Assembly (NCBI GenBank): GCA_017960605.1
Contig: JAGCYV010000060.1
Span: forward strand, 1-53,540
From: Bacteroidales bacterium
GTDB taxonomy: Bacteria > Bacteroidota > Bacteroidia > Bacteroidales > P3
Reading direction: 5' to 3'
DNA: 53,540 bases
Shown: in pieces, positions 16,916 to 25,565 of the stretch
Layout: each line of letters starts with the position of its first letter
Numbering within the stretch: the first letter of the stretch is position 1
Notes under the pieces: generated by a model
The model's database searches: none
Seen by the model: only the letters and a program-made list of their open reading frames with translations
What the model was told of the DNA's origin: nothing
Translations under genes and position numbers: made by a program

Positions 16916-17797
16916 ATGGAAAAGAAAAATATAAAACATGCGGTTATTTCCTATGTGCTCATTACGGTGGGCATATTGATCTATACTTTTGCATGGTCGG
17001 CCTTCATGCTGCCGGCGAAGATAGTGGGCGGCGGCGTCAGTGGTATCTCGTCGGTCCTCAACATCGCTGTGGGTATTCCGTTGCCCATCGGTGTGCTGAA
17101 TTTCATCATCAACGGCATCCTGTTGGCCGTGGGCTTCAAGGTGCTGGGCTCAAAGTTCGGGGTGGGTACCATTTATGGTATCGTGATGAGTTCGCTGGCA
17201 TTTATCCTGTGGCAGCAAGTGCTGCATGTAGAAAATCTCTTTGATGTGTCTCAGTTCGGTGATTTCATGTGCGCCATCATCGGCGGTGCCTTGTGCGGCG
17301 GCGGTATCGGTCTCACCTTCGCCATGGGAGGCAACAGCGGTGGCACCGACATCATCGCCCTCATCATCAACAAGTATCACAATGTGTCGCCTGGCAAGGT
17401 CATTTTATACCTCGATATCTTTATCATTGGCAGTTCCTACTTCGTGTCGCATCGGGTTGAGAACGTCATCTTCGGCTATATCGTCATGGTCACTATGACC
17501 TATGTGCTCGATATGGTGCTCGACGGAAACAAGCAGAGCTATCAGGTGATGGTCTTCTCCTCGAAAAACGACGAGATAGGGGAGGCGGTGACCAAGGAGG
17601 TGGGCCGCGGTGCCACGTTGCTCGACGCTGAGGGTTGCTTCACCAAGCAGCCGCAAAAAGTGCTTATCATCATGGTGCACCGTACCGACAAGCCGCACGT
17701 GATGCAGATTATCCACCGTATCGATCAGAACGCCTTCATCAGCGTCAGCAAAGCCCAAGGCGTTTATGGCAAAAATTTTGAAAAGTTGAAACTATGA
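16916..17797 (+). CDS. YitT family membrane protein
   Basis: A 293-residue integral membrane protein. Residues about 10 to 200 form five or six hydrophobic helices of the YitT_membrane type, with Gly-rich turns such as IVGGGVSGISSVLN and GMGGNSGGT-like AMGGNSGGTDIIALI. The last 90 residues form the cytoplasmic DUF2179 domain (QVMVFSSKNDEIGEAV to ISVSKAQGVYGKNFEKL). Transport function is unproven for the family. Its stop overlaps the rpe start by 4 nt. Confidence 0.9.
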   Translation: MEKKNIKHAVISYVLITVGILIYTFAWSAFMLPAKIVGGGVSGISSVLNIAVGIPLPIGVLNFIINGILLAVGFKVLGSKFGVGTIYGIVMSSLAFILWQQVLHVENLFDVSQFGDFMCAIIGGALCGGGIGLTFAMGGNSGGTDIIALIINKYHNVSPGKVILYLDIFIIGSSYFVSHRVENVIFGYIVMVTMTYVLDMVLDGNKQSYQVMVFSSKNDEIGEAVTKEVGRGATLLDAEGCFTKQPQKVLIIMVHRTDKPHVMQIIHRIDQNAFISVSKAQGVYGKNFEKLKL

Positions 17798-18438
17798 AAC
17801 TCATATCTCCTTCGTTGCTCAGTGCCGACTTTGGCAACCTCCAGCGTGACATCGAGATGCTCAATGCCTCGGAGTGCGACTGGCTGCATGTCGATGTGAT
17901 GGATGGTCTTTTTGTGCCCAACATCAGTTTTGGCCAACCTATCGTGAAACATATCAAGAAGCACGCCCGCAAGCCTCTGGATGTGCACCTGATGATAGAA
18001 GACCCCGGGCGCTATGTGCAAGACTTCCGTGATGCCGGTGCCGATATCCTCACCATTCACTATGAAGCTTGCCGCCACCACGACCGTGTGCTGCACGCCA
18101 TCCACGATGCCGGTATGCAGGGTGGGGTGGTGCTCAATCCCTCGTCGCCGGTGAGCTTGTTGGAGGATGTAGTGCAACTCTGCGACGTGGTATTGCTGAT
18201 GAGCGTCAATCCGGGCTTCGGCGGACAGAAGTTCATCGAAAATACCTACAACAAGGTGCGTCAGTTGAAGGATATGTGCCAGCGCAAGAATCCCCAATGC
18301 CTCATCGAGGTTGATGGCGGTGTCAATTTACAGAATGCCCCCTTGCTCTTCGATGCTGGTGCCGATGTGTTGGTGGCCGGTAACGCTGTTTTCAAAAGCG
18401 ACGACCCGAAAAAGACCATACATGAAATGAAACAATGA
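17794..18438 (+). CDS. rpe: Ribulose-phosphate 3-epimerase
   Basis: Interconverts D-ribulose 5-phosphate and D-xylulose 5-phosphate in the pentose phosphate pathway. 214 residues, a TIM barrel. Metal and catalytic residues are visible: His32 and Asp34 in DWLHVDVMDG, the DVHLMIEDP strand with its histidine, the MSVNPGFGGQKF phosphate loop and the late aspartate in LIEVDGGVN. Overlaps both neighbours by 4 nt, so it lies within a translationally coupled block. Confidence 0.96.
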   Translation: MKLISPSLLSADFGNLQRDIEMLNASECDWLHVDVMDGLFVPNISFGQPIVKHIKKHARKPLDVHLMIEDPGRYVQDFRDAGADILTIHYEACRHHDRVLHAIHDAGMQGGVVLNPSSPVSLLEDVVQLCDVVLLMSVNPGFGGQKFIENTYNKVRQLKDMCQRKNPQCLIEVDGGVNLQNAPLLFDAGADVLVAGNAVFKSDDPKKTIHEMKQ

Positions 18439-19625
18439 CGCGACCGCGGCTCATCATCGCTCCTGGCAAGGAAAAAGCCATTCTGCGCCACCACCCATGG
18501 ATTTTCTCGGGTGCGGTGAGTCGTGTGGAGGGAAACCCTCAGGAGGGAGATTTGGTCGATGTGATTGATGCCCGTGGCCAATGGATGGCCGTGGGTCATT
18601 ATCAGCCAGAGAGTATTATCTGCAAGGTGCTTTCGTTTGAGTCTGCCGATATTAACGAGTGCTTTTTCCGTCAGCGTTTGCAATCCGCCATTGCCTATCG
18701 TGAACGTCTGGGATTCTTCAATGACCGAGAGACTAATGTGTTCCGTCTGGTACATGCCGAAGGGGACCATTTTCCCGGGTTGGTGTGCGACTGGTACAAC
18801 GGGGTATTGGTCATGCAGGCCCACTCGGTCGGTATGTACCGCTTATTCCCCATGCTGACGCAGCTGTTTGTGGAATTGCTGGAGCTGTATGATATCCAGT
18901 CAGTTTTCGACAAGAGCAGTGCTACCGTTCCCGGAGGAACCTCTGACGGCTATCTGTGGGGAAATGAACCTCAGGAGTGGGAAATCGTAGAAAGCGGCAA
19001 CCGTTTGCTCATCAACTTCTTTGAAGGACAGAAAACGGGCTTCTTTATCGACCAGCGCGAGAACCGTCGCTTGGTTCAAGATTTGGCGAGAGGCCGACAT
19101 GTGCTCAACTGCTTTGGCTACACCGGAGGTTTTTCTTTGGCAGCCCTCCGCGGTGGTGCCGAGTATGTGGAGACCATCGATATCAGCAAAAAAGCCATTG
19201 AACTATGCAATCGCAATGTGTCCCTTAACTTGGGCCCTGATGCCCCTCATAAAGGAACCGTCGCTGATGTGCTGCAATACATTCAGACAATCAAGAAATC
19301 AGACAATCAGGCATTCGATTTTATTATTTTGGACCCGCCTGCTTTCGCCAAGAATCACCGTTCTCTGCAACAAGGGCTGAAGGGTTACCGCACCATCAAC
19401 CAAAGGGCTATGGAGGCATTGCCTTCGGGCGGACTGCTAATGACTTTCAGTTGTAGTCAGGCCGTCTCGAAAGAGGACTTCCAGACGATGGTCTTTACAG
19501 CGGCAATGAATGCCCACAGAAAAGTCCGTGTCGTGAGGCAACTGCCCCATGCGATGGATCATCCCGTCAGTATCAACCATCCCGAAGGAGAGTACCTCAA
19601 AGGTCTTCTGCTAGAGGTGGAATAA
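18435..19625 (+). CDS. rlmI: Class I SAM-dependent rRNA methyltransferase (RlmI-type)
   Basis: Predicted 23S rRNA m5C methyltransferase. 396 residues. An N-terminal PUA domain (residues about 3 to 75, with RHHPWIFSGAVSRVEG) precedes an RlmI-type central domain (EGDHFPGLVCDWY) and a Rossmann methyltransferase domain from about 200. FFIDQRENR, motif I NCFGYTGGFSLAAL, the catalytic DPPAFAK and the late FSCSQAVS cysteine motif are family hallmarks. The position modified cannot be read from sequence alone, so the symbol rests on similarity. Overlaps rpe by 4 nt. Confidence 0.9.
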   Translation: MTRPRLIIAPGKEKAILRHHPWIFSGAVSRVEGNPQEGDLVDVIDARGQWMAVGHYQPESIICKVLSFESADINECFFRQRLQSAIAYRERLGFFNDRETNVFRLVHAEGDHFPGLVCDWYNGVLVMQAHSVGMYRLFPMLTQLFVELLELYDIQSVFDKSSATVPGGTSDGYLWGNEPQEWEIVESGNRLLINFFEGQKTGFFIDQRENRRLVQDLARGRHVLNCFGYTGGFSLAALRGGAEYVETIDISKKAIELCNRNVSLNLGPDAPHKGTVADVLQYIQTIKKSDNQAFDFIILDPPAFAKNHRSLQQGLKGYRTINQRAMEALPSGGLLMTFSCSQAVSKEDFQTMVFTAAMNAHRKVRVVRQLPHAMDHPVSINHPEGEYLKGLLLEVE

Positions 19626-19658
19626 CAATAGAAAAACAACAGGTTAAACATACAACCC

Positions 19659-20666
19659 ATGAAAACGAAAAGAATCATCCTGCTGGCTACCGTGGCTTTG
19701 CTTGGTTTCGCGCTTCAGGCATGCCAGAAAGAGGATTTTATTGCTGGTGCAGCTGCATTCTTCAGTATTACCTCCAGTGGATCGAACAATCCTTTCGCCG
19801 ACGAGAACGACGACAGCCCCGAGCAGCTCTCTGGTTTTGACGCCAACGGTGCTAGCGATGCTCTGTTTACGGTCGGCTATCAAGGACTTTATCCCAAAAA
19901 GGTTCGCTTCTCGCGCGGCAACTTGCAGTTTCAGGCCATTACTGCCACATGGCGTTTCGCCGGCCGACAGTATTATTTTGTCGGAAAGCAAAACGACAGC
20001 ATCGGCATTGTCAACGAAGGATGGATAGACCTCTTTGGTTGGGGGACTGCAGGTTGGAGAATGTCGAGACCCAACACCATCAATGCCAATTGCTACCACC
20101 CCTACGACTATAGCAATATGTATTTTGACTACTATGTCCTGAACAACTTTGAACAAGATCTACTTGGCGACTCATGCAGGAATGCCGACTGGGGTATCTA
20201 CAATTCAATCGCTAATGGTGGCAATCGTAAGGACCAGTGGCGTACGCTTAAGGCCAGCGAGTGGGAGGTCTTGCTCGGAGGTACCTATGCAGATGTCCGT
20301 ATGAACAAGAACGGTCTGGCTACCATTGCAGGCACCTATCACGGTCTTATCATCCTTCCTGACGAGTGGACGACTCCCGACGGCCTTTCCTTCACTCCTG
20401 GCAAGAACAGAGGCTGGAGCACCAACACTTATTCCGAAGAAGAGTGGGTGATGATGGAATCGGCTGGCGCCATCTTCCTCCCTGCTGCCGGTTACCGTAT
20501 TGCTAATGGCACTCAGGACGACGGCAGTGCTGGCTATTATTGGAGTGTCAACCATCAGGATATGCGAAACTGCAATGCTATTGGTTTCAAAAAGGACGAA
20601 ATCAACTCCACCAATCGTCAGGATCGCAGCCGCGGTCTTTCGGTGCGGCTTGTCAAAGATTTTTAA
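19659..20666 (+). CDS. Secreted lipoprotein, function unknown
   Basis: A 335-residue lipoprotein: the signal peptide ends in the lipobox LLGFALQAC, with Cys22 followed by Gln, Lys and Glu, a typical Bacteroidota surface-exposure context. The body begins with a Ser/Asn/Asp-rich linker, then a domain opening with VRFSRGNLQFQAITATWRFA and closing with GLSVRLVKDF; similar starts and ends are frequent in Bacteroidota and Fibrobacter surface proteins with a formylglycine-generating-enzyme-like or C-type-lectin-like fold. I recognise no catalytic site. It interrupts a run of housekeeping genes, 33 nt after rlmI and 9 nt before folE. Confidence 0.75.
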   Translation: MKTKRIILLATVALLGFALQACQKEDFIAGAAAFFSITSSGSNNPFADENDDSPEQLSGFDANGASDALFTVGYQGLYPKKVRFSRGNLQFQAITATWRFAGRQYYFVGKQNDSIGIVNEGWIDLFGWGTAGWRMSRPNTINANCYHPYDYSNMYFDYYVLNNFEQDLLGDSCRNADWGIYNSIANGGNRKDQWRTLKASEWEVLLGGTYADVRMNKNGLATIAGTYHGLIILPDEWTTPDGLSFTPGKNRGWSTNTYSEEEWVMMESAGAIFLPAAGYRIANGTQDDGSAGYYWSVNHQDMRNCNAIGFKKDEINSTNRQDRSRGLSVRLVKDF

Positions 20667-20675
20667 TCTTCAACT

Positions 20676-21281
20676 ATGGAATTGGGATACCAAAAAATAG
20701 ACAAATTCGACGAACAATGTGTCAGCGAGATGGCTGAACATTACAAGGCCATTCTCCGCCTCCTTGGTGAGGACCCCGAACGCGAAGGACTCTTGAAAAG
20801 CCCTGAGCGCATCGCCAAAGCCATGCTCTTCTTTACCAATGGCTACGACCTCGACCCCGAGGAGATTCTTCGCTCGGCGATGTTCCACGAAGACTACAAG
20901 CAGATGGTGGTGGTTAAAGACATCGAACTATACTCCCTCTGCGAGCACCACATGGTCCCCTTTGTAGGGAAAGCCCATGTGGCCTATATACCCAACGGTA
21001 CCATCGTGGGACTGAGTAAGATACCGCGAATCGTCGATGCCTATGCCCGCCGTCTTCAGGTGCAGGAACGCCTCACCAAGCAAATCAAGGACTGCATCCA
21101 AAACACCCTCAACCCCCTTGGAGTGGCCGTGGTTATCGAGGCGCAGCACATGTGCATGTCCATGCGGGGTGTGCAAAAGCAGAACTCCGTCACCACCACC
21201 AGTGACTTCACCGGTGCTTTCATGAAAGACCCCAAGACCCGTGAGGAATTTATGAATATCATCGGCGTCAATCTCCACTAA
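20676..21281 (+). CDS. folE: GTP cyclohydrolase I
   Basis: Converts GTP to 7,8-dihydroneopterin triphosphate, the first step of folate (and queuosine-precursor) synthesis. 201 residues, normal for FolE1. The zinc ligands are Cys89 and His92 in LCEHHMVPF and Cys160 in [31 protein letters not shown] is diagnostic. The neighbouring rmuC gene begins one base after the stop. Confidence 0.97.
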   Translation: MELGYQKIDKFDEQCVSEMAEHYKAILRLLGEDPEREGLLKSPERIAKAMLFFTNGYDLDPEEILRSAMFHEDYKQMVVVKDIELYSLCEHHMVPFVGKAHVAYIPNGTIVGLSKIPRIVDAYARRLQVQERLTKQIKDCIQNTLNPLGVAVVIEAQHMCMSMRGVQKQNSVTTTSDFTGAFMKDPKTREEFMNIIGVNLH

Positions 21282-21282
21282 C

Positions 21283-22635
21283 ATGACCCTGACCATCATC
21301 CTGATATCGCTTGCCGCTCTTGCTTTTGGCTGCCTCCTCGGCTGGCTCGTTATGCGTCCGCGTCAAGTCGAACTGCAGCACAAGCTCCTCTCCGCCGAAG
21401 CCGAACGGGACCGCAAGGCCGCCGTCGAAGCCACGCTCACAGAGCAGGTGGCCTCTCTTCGCAGCAGCAACGGGATTCTTGCTTCCGAAAAAGTCGCTCT
21501 CGCCAAGGAACTCTCCATGCTCAGGGAGCAGATGGATCGCGACGAAAAACAGCGTGCTGAGGATTTCAACCGGCAGCTGCAACTGGTCAAAGAGCAGATG
21601 CAGAACGAGACCCGCAAGATTCTCGACCAGCGGGCCGAAGCCCTCGGCAAGAGCAACAACGAGCAGATGGGCTCCGTCGTCACACCCCTCAAAGAACAGC
21701 TTAAAGCCATGCAGGAACAGGTCAACGAGACACTCAAGACCTCGTCGGCCAACCGCGCTTCCATCGAGAAAGCCATTGAAACCCTTGTCAGACGCACCGA
21801 GGAGATGGCCGGCGAAGCCAACAATTTGGCCCGTGCACTTAAGAACGAGAACAAGACCCAGGGCAACTGGGGCGAGATGATTCTCGACACCATCCTTGAA
21901 AACTCCGGTCTGGAGAAAGGGGTTCACTATGAGACGCAGGTCACGCTCCGTGATGAATCTGGAAGGGCGCTCAGCAACGACATGACCGGCCATCGCATGG
22001 TCCCCGATGTCATCGTCCATTACCCCGACGACAAGGACGTGATTATCGACTCCAAGGTGTCGCTCACGGCTTATATCGACTACTGCAATGCAGAGTCTGA
22101 CGACGAACGCGATGCCGCCGCCCTGCGACATGTGGCCTCCATACGGCAGCATGTCAAAGAGCTGCGTCTGAAAGACTACGCCTCCTATATCCGTTCGCCT
22201 CGTCAGGCACTCCAATACATGATTATGTTCGTTCCCAACGAAGCCGCCTTACAGCTTGCGCTCCAGAAAGACAACTCTCTTTGGCGCGAAGCCTTCGACC
22301 ACGGCATCTGCATCACCTCCGAGCAAAACCTCATCGTCCTTCTACGCATGATCCAGTTGGCCTGGACCCAGGTGCAACAGTTCCGCAACCAGCAGGAAAT
22401 CATGTCGCAGGCCAAGATGCTACTCGACCGTGTACTCCGCTTCGTCGAGCGTATGGACAAAGTCAATTCCAGTATCAAGAAACTACAATCCGACTACGAC
22501 GAGGCCCGCCTCTCCTTCGATGGCCGGCAGGGTATCCTTGGAGCCGCCAAATCTATGGAAAAACTCGGTGCCAAAACCACCCAAAACCGCGTGCTTCCTG
22601 AACCTGTTGATGATCAAACAAACCTGATGAAATGA
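21283..22635 (+). CDS. rmuC: DNA recombination protein RmuC
   Basis: A 450-residue protein of the RmuC family, which limits inversions at repeats and carries a PD-(D/E)XK-like nuclease fold. One N-terminal membrane segment (ILISLAALAFGCLLGWLVM), a coiled coil from about residue 25 to 170 rich in Glu, Gln and Arg, then the conserved domain with NWGEMILDTILENSGL, DVIVHYPDDKDVIIDSKVSL and YMIMFVPNEAAL. The acidic residue and lysine in the DVIIDSKVS segment fit the nuclease-like site. The terminal residues overlap the next start by 4 nt. Confidence 0.92.
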   Translation: MTLTIILISLAALAFGCLLGWLVMRPRQVELQHKLLSAEAERDRKAAVEATLTEQVASLRSSNGILASEKVALAKELSMLREQMDRDEKQRAEDFNRQLQLVKEQMQNETRKILDQRAEALGKSNNEQMGSVVTPLKEQLKAMQEQVNETLKTSSANRASIEKAIETLVRRTEEMAGEANNLARALKNENKTQGNWGEMILDTILENSGLEKGVHYETQVTLRDESGRALSNDMTGHRMVPDVIVHYPDDKDVIIDSKVSLTAYIDYCNAESDDERDAAALRHVASIRQHVKELRLKDYASYIRSPRQALQYMIMFVPNEAALQLALQKDNSLWREAFDHGICITSEQNLIVLLRMIQLAWTQVQQFRNQQEIMSQAKMLLDRVLRFVERMDKVNSSIKKLQSDYDEARLSFDGRQGILGAAKSMEKLGAKTTQNRVLPEPVDDQTNLMK

Positions 22636-23279
22636 AAAAACTGCTCATCGTCATCCTCTCTTTGCTGACCCTCATTCCAATCCGGGCTCAGATTACCCAT
22701 GCCTCGCAGGGCCAGCTCGACGAAAACGCCGCTGCGGTTCTCAAGAAAGCCGCCAGCCGATTCGACAACAATGTGGGCTTCTCCGTCACCGCCACCATGC
22801 TCGATGGCAACAAGAAGCAGCTCGCCAAGCACACCGCCTCCGTGCTCTATGACAAAGGCCGTTACCGCCTGACCCTCCCCGGTCAGGAAGTCATCTGCGA
22901 CGGTTACGCTGTCTGGCAGTGGAACAAAGATGCCAAGGAAGTCTCCGTCAGCAACATGGCCGACGACGAAATCAACCTTCTCAACCCCGCTCGCCTCCTC
23001 GCCAACTATCAGAAGAGTTTCAAGGCCAAGTATATCCGTACCGACCCCGACGGCACCGCCGTCATCGACCTCACGCCCCGTGCCGCACGCAGCTACCACA
23101 AGATTCGTCTTTTAGTCAAAGAAGATGACGGCCTCCTGCGTCGCATCGAGGTGCACAAATACGACTCCGGCCGTGAGATCTACGATATCAGTGGCTTTAA
23201 GAAGCTTTCTACTCCCGCTGCATTCTTCACTTTTGACCCCGCTAAACATCCCGGCGTTGAAATAATCGACATGCGATGA
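22632..23279 (+). CDS. LolA-like outer-membrane lipoprotein carrier protein
   Basis: A 215-residue periplasmic protein with signal peptide (LLIVILSLLTLIPIRAQ). The body is a LolA/LolB-type half barrel: strands such as FSVTATMLDGNKKQLAKHTA and GRYRLTLPGQEVICDGYAVW, then KAKYIRTDPDGTAVIDLTP. LolA carries lipoproteins from the inner to the outer membrane; in Bacteroidota several LolA-like paralogues exist, so the exact cargo is uncertain. Both ends overlap neighbours by 4 nt. Confidence 0.83.
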   Translation: MKKLLIVILSLLTLIPIRAQITHASQGQLDENAAAVLKKAASRFDNNVGFSVTATMLDGNKKQLAKHTASVLYDKGRYRLTLPGQEVICDGYAVWQWNKDAKEVSVSNMADDEINLLNPARLLANYQKSFKAKYIRTDPDGTAVIDLTPRAARSYHKIRLLVKEDDGLLRRIEVHKYDSGREIYDISGFKKLSTPAAFFTFDPAKHPGVEIIDMR

Positions 23280-24028
23280 ACCTCCTCCTCATAGAAACCG
23301 CTACCTCCGTCTGCTCCGTCGCCCTCACCCAAGAAGGCCGTATAGTCGCCCTCCGCGAGAGTTTCGACCCCAATGCCCACTCCACCCAACTGCCACTCTT
23401 CATCCACGAACTGATTACAGGTCATCCTATTGACGCCGTCTGTGTATCCGCCGGTCCCGGAAGCTACACAGGTCTCCGCATCGGCGTCAGCACCGCCAAA
23501 GGCATCTGCTATGCTCTCGGTATCCCCCTTGTTTCCGTACCCACCCTGCTCAGTATGGCCTCCCTCTACTATCGACAGCACCCCGATTACCACGGCCTCA
23601 TTTGCCCCATGATCGACGCCCGCCGCATGGAATGCTACACCATGATTTGTTCTGTTGATAGGATGAAAGTTGATAAGTTGACGGGTTCTGACGATAACGT
23701 ATCAACATATCAACATATCAACGTATCCACGGTAAGAGACACCCATGCCGATGTCTTCGACGACCCTTCTCACCTTTCATCTTTCACCTCTCACCTCGAT
23801 AAAGACACCGTGACTTTCATCGGCGACGGCGCTGCCAAAACACAACCCATCCTCGGCCGTCACCCTAACGCATGCTTCGACACTTCCTTCTGCATTTCCG
23901 CCGAAGGCCTGCTCTCTCTCGCACAAGAGAAACTTGCACGGGGCGAATACGAAGATGTAGCCTACTTCGAACCCTTCTACCTCAAAGACTTTGTCGCCAA
24001 GAAAAGTGTTGTCCATGGACTTAGATAA
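23276..24028 (+). CDS. tsaB: tRNA threonylcarbamoyladenosine complex subunit TsaB
   Basis: Non-catalytic partner of TsaD in N6-threonylcarbamoyladenosine synthesis at tRNA position 37. The first 120 residues are canonical: LLLIETATSVCSVAL, HSTQLPLFIHELI, AGPGSYTGLRIGVSTAKGI and MIDARRMECYT. From about residue 123 to 176 the sequence is abnormal for the family: it is encoded by three blocks of short repeats inserted in frame (described separately), after which the usual VTFIGDGAAKTQPIL block resumes. At 250 residues the protein is longer than most Bacteroidales TsaB. The open frame through the insert suggests it is tolerated in a surface loop. Confidence 0.93.
   Translation: MNLLLIETATSVCSVALTQEGRIVALRESFDPNAHSTQLPLFIHELITGHPIDAVCVSAGPGSYTGLRIGVSTAKGICYALGIPLVSVPTLLSMASLYYRQHPDYHGLICPMIDARRMECYTMICSVDRMKVDKLTGSDDNVSTYQHINVSTVRDTHADVFDDPSHLSSFTSHLDKDTVTFIGDGAAKTQPILGRHPNACFDTSFCISAEGLLSLAQEKLARGEYEDVAYFEPFYLKDFVAKKSVVHGLR
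23652..23798 (+). repeat. Three in-frame repeat blocks inside tsaB
   Basis: Block 1 (23652-23683) has TTGATAGGATGAAAGTTGATAAGTTGA-type units. Block 2 (23697-23731) has tandem CATATCAA units and is in inverse orientation to block 1, so the two can pair. Block 3 (23768-23798) is CTCACCTTTCATCTTTCACC-like. All stay in frame and together explain about 50 extra residues. Confidence 0.75.
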
Positions 24029-24042
24029 AAGGTTATAGAGTT

Positions 24043-25125
24043 ATGTTGAGATATATCGTCAAACGGCTTCTCTATGGACTCCTCGTGCTGCTGGGAGTGG
24101 TGACGCTCGTCTTTTTCCTCTTCAACGTTCTCCCAGGTGACCCCGCACGCATGATGCTCGGCCAGCGTGCTGACGCCGAAAGCATTGCTGTCATCAACCG
24201 CGACCTTGGGCGCGACAAGCCCGTCGGCCTCCAGTACCTAAACTATCTCAACGACCTCCTTCCGCTCTCCCTGCACAACAACGACAACCCCGAGCATTAC
24301 TTCTTCCTCGACCCCGACAAGTACCATCCCTGCACCACGCTCCTTTCCCTCGGCTCCACCACCCTCGTCCTCAAAGCACCCTACCTCCGCCGCAGCTACC
24401 AGAGCCAGCGGCGCGTGAGCGAAATCATCTCCACAGCTTTCCCGCAGACTGCACTCCTTGCCCTTGTGGCAATGGCCTTTGCCCTCCTTCTCGGCATCCT
24501 CCTCGGTGTGACGGCGGCTCTCCACAAAGACACCTGGATTGATCGCATCGTGCTTGTCTTCAGTACCATGGGAATGAGCCTCCCATCCTTCTTCGCTGCC
24601 ATCCTCATCGCCTGGCTCTTCGCCTACGTGCTGGCCGACTGGACCCACCTCAACATGTTTGGCAACCTCTACTCCATCGACAACTACGGCTGCGGCGAGT
24701 ATATCGATCTCAAAAACCTCATCCTTCCGGCTCTCACCCTCGGCATCCGCCCACTCGCCACACTCACGCAGCTCACAAAAAACTCTCTCCTCGAGGCACT
24801 CTCACAAGACTACATCCGCACCGCCCGCGCCAAAGGGCTCCCCTTCCGCCGCGTGGTAGTGCACCATGCCCTCCGCAATGCCCTCAACCCCGTTGTCACC
24901 TCGGCTTCCGGATGGCTTGCCTCGCTTTTCGCAGGCGCCGTCTTTGTCGAATATGTATTTGATTGGAAAGGCATGGGTGTAGTTATCGTCGATGGGTTGG
25001 AAAAATATGATTTCCCTGTAGTGATGGGCACCATCCTCTTCATCTGCGTATTGCTGGTGATTATCAACATCCTCACTGACATCCTCTACGGTGTGCTCGA
25101 CCCACGTGTGCGCCTCTCAGACTGA
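24043..25125 (+). CDS. ABC transporter permease, DppB/OppB type
   Basis: An inner-membrane permease of the peptide/nickel importer family, 360 residues. The first helix and FNVLPGDPARMMLGQRA are typical of DppB. The binding-protein-dependent transport domain spans about 130 to 355 with five helices; the EAA-like loop is LLEALSQDYIRTARAKGLPFRRVVVHHALRNALNPVV region, ending in FVEYVFDWKGMG. Between residues 50 and 125 there is a long soluble loop rich in Asp, Asn and Pro. No second permease, ATPase or binding protein is adjacent, so its partners must be encoded elsewhere. Confidence 0.88.
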   Translation: MLRYIVKRLLYGLLVLLGVVTLVFFLFNVLPGDPARMMLGQRADAESIAVINRDLGRDKPVGLQYLNYLNDLLPLSLHNNDNPEHYFFLDPDKYHPCTTLLSLGSTTLVLKAPYLRRSYQSQRRVSEIISTAFPQTALLALVAMAFALLLGILLGVTAALHKDTWIDRIVLVFSTMGMSLPSFFAAILIAWLFAYVLADWTHLNMFGNLYSIDNYGCGEYIDLKNLILPALTLGIRPLATLTQLTKNSLLEALSQDYIRTARAKGLPFRRVVVHHALRNALNPVVTSASGWLASLFAGAVFVEYVFDWKGMGVVIVDGLEKYDFPVVMGTILFICVLLVIINILTDILYGVLDPRVRLSD

Positions 25126-25133
25126 AATAAATA

Positions 25134-25553
25134 ATGGATAATATGGATAAATCAAAGGAAAAAACAGTCTCTTGTCAGCTGAAAAGACCGAAATCATCGC
25201 CATATGTTGAGAACATTCAACGCAAGCTCGACTATATCAAGAATAGACTTGATACTGCATCCGTGACATATAAGGAAGCGCCTGCAGACAAGGAGCTAAG
25301 GGCAAAGGGTATTGCCGCAGTAATGAAGGCGTTGGAGGAGGGGGAGTGGCATTGCGAGGGTGAACGGCTTGTCAGCGACAGGTGGACGGCGGTGTTCTCT
25401 GAAGGCAAGGCCGTTCTCTGGGAAAACTATAATGACATTGTGAGAAACATTTTGATAGGAGAATGGACAGATCGGACGGAAGGAATGACCCCTGAACAGA
25501 TATGGGAAATGAGCGATCACCTTTCACCCTACACAATCACAGTAGATTTGTAG
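25134..25553 (+). CDS. Hypothetical protein, 139 residues
   Basis: Not recognised. No signal peptide or membrane helix; a Lys-rich N-terminus (MDKSKEKTVSCQLKRPK), a helical stretch (VENIQRKLDYIKNRL) and a compact C-terminal part with many Trp residues (EGEWHCEGERL, VLWENYNDIV, GEWTDRTEG, EQIWEMSD). Base composition and codon use are more AT-rich and less biased than in the permease 8 nt upstream, which suggests later acquisition or weak expression. It is the last gene of the plus-strand run and converges with the transglutaminase-like gene 12 nt away. An ATG at 25143 (MDKSKEK) is an alternative start. Confidence 0.6.
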   Translation: MDNMDKSKEKTVSCQLKRPKSSPYVENIQRKLDYIKNRLDTASVTYKEAPADKELRAKGIAAVMKALEEGEWHCEGERLVSDRWTAVFSEGKAVLWENYNDIVRNILIGEWTDRTEGMTPEQIWEMSDHLSPYTITVDL

Positions 25554-25565
25554 CGGTCAATCGGC

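Noticed and set aside
21283-22635. RmuC as part of an anti-phage system
   Set aside because: It is a conserved housekeeping gene in a run of other such genes, with no defence partner adjacent.
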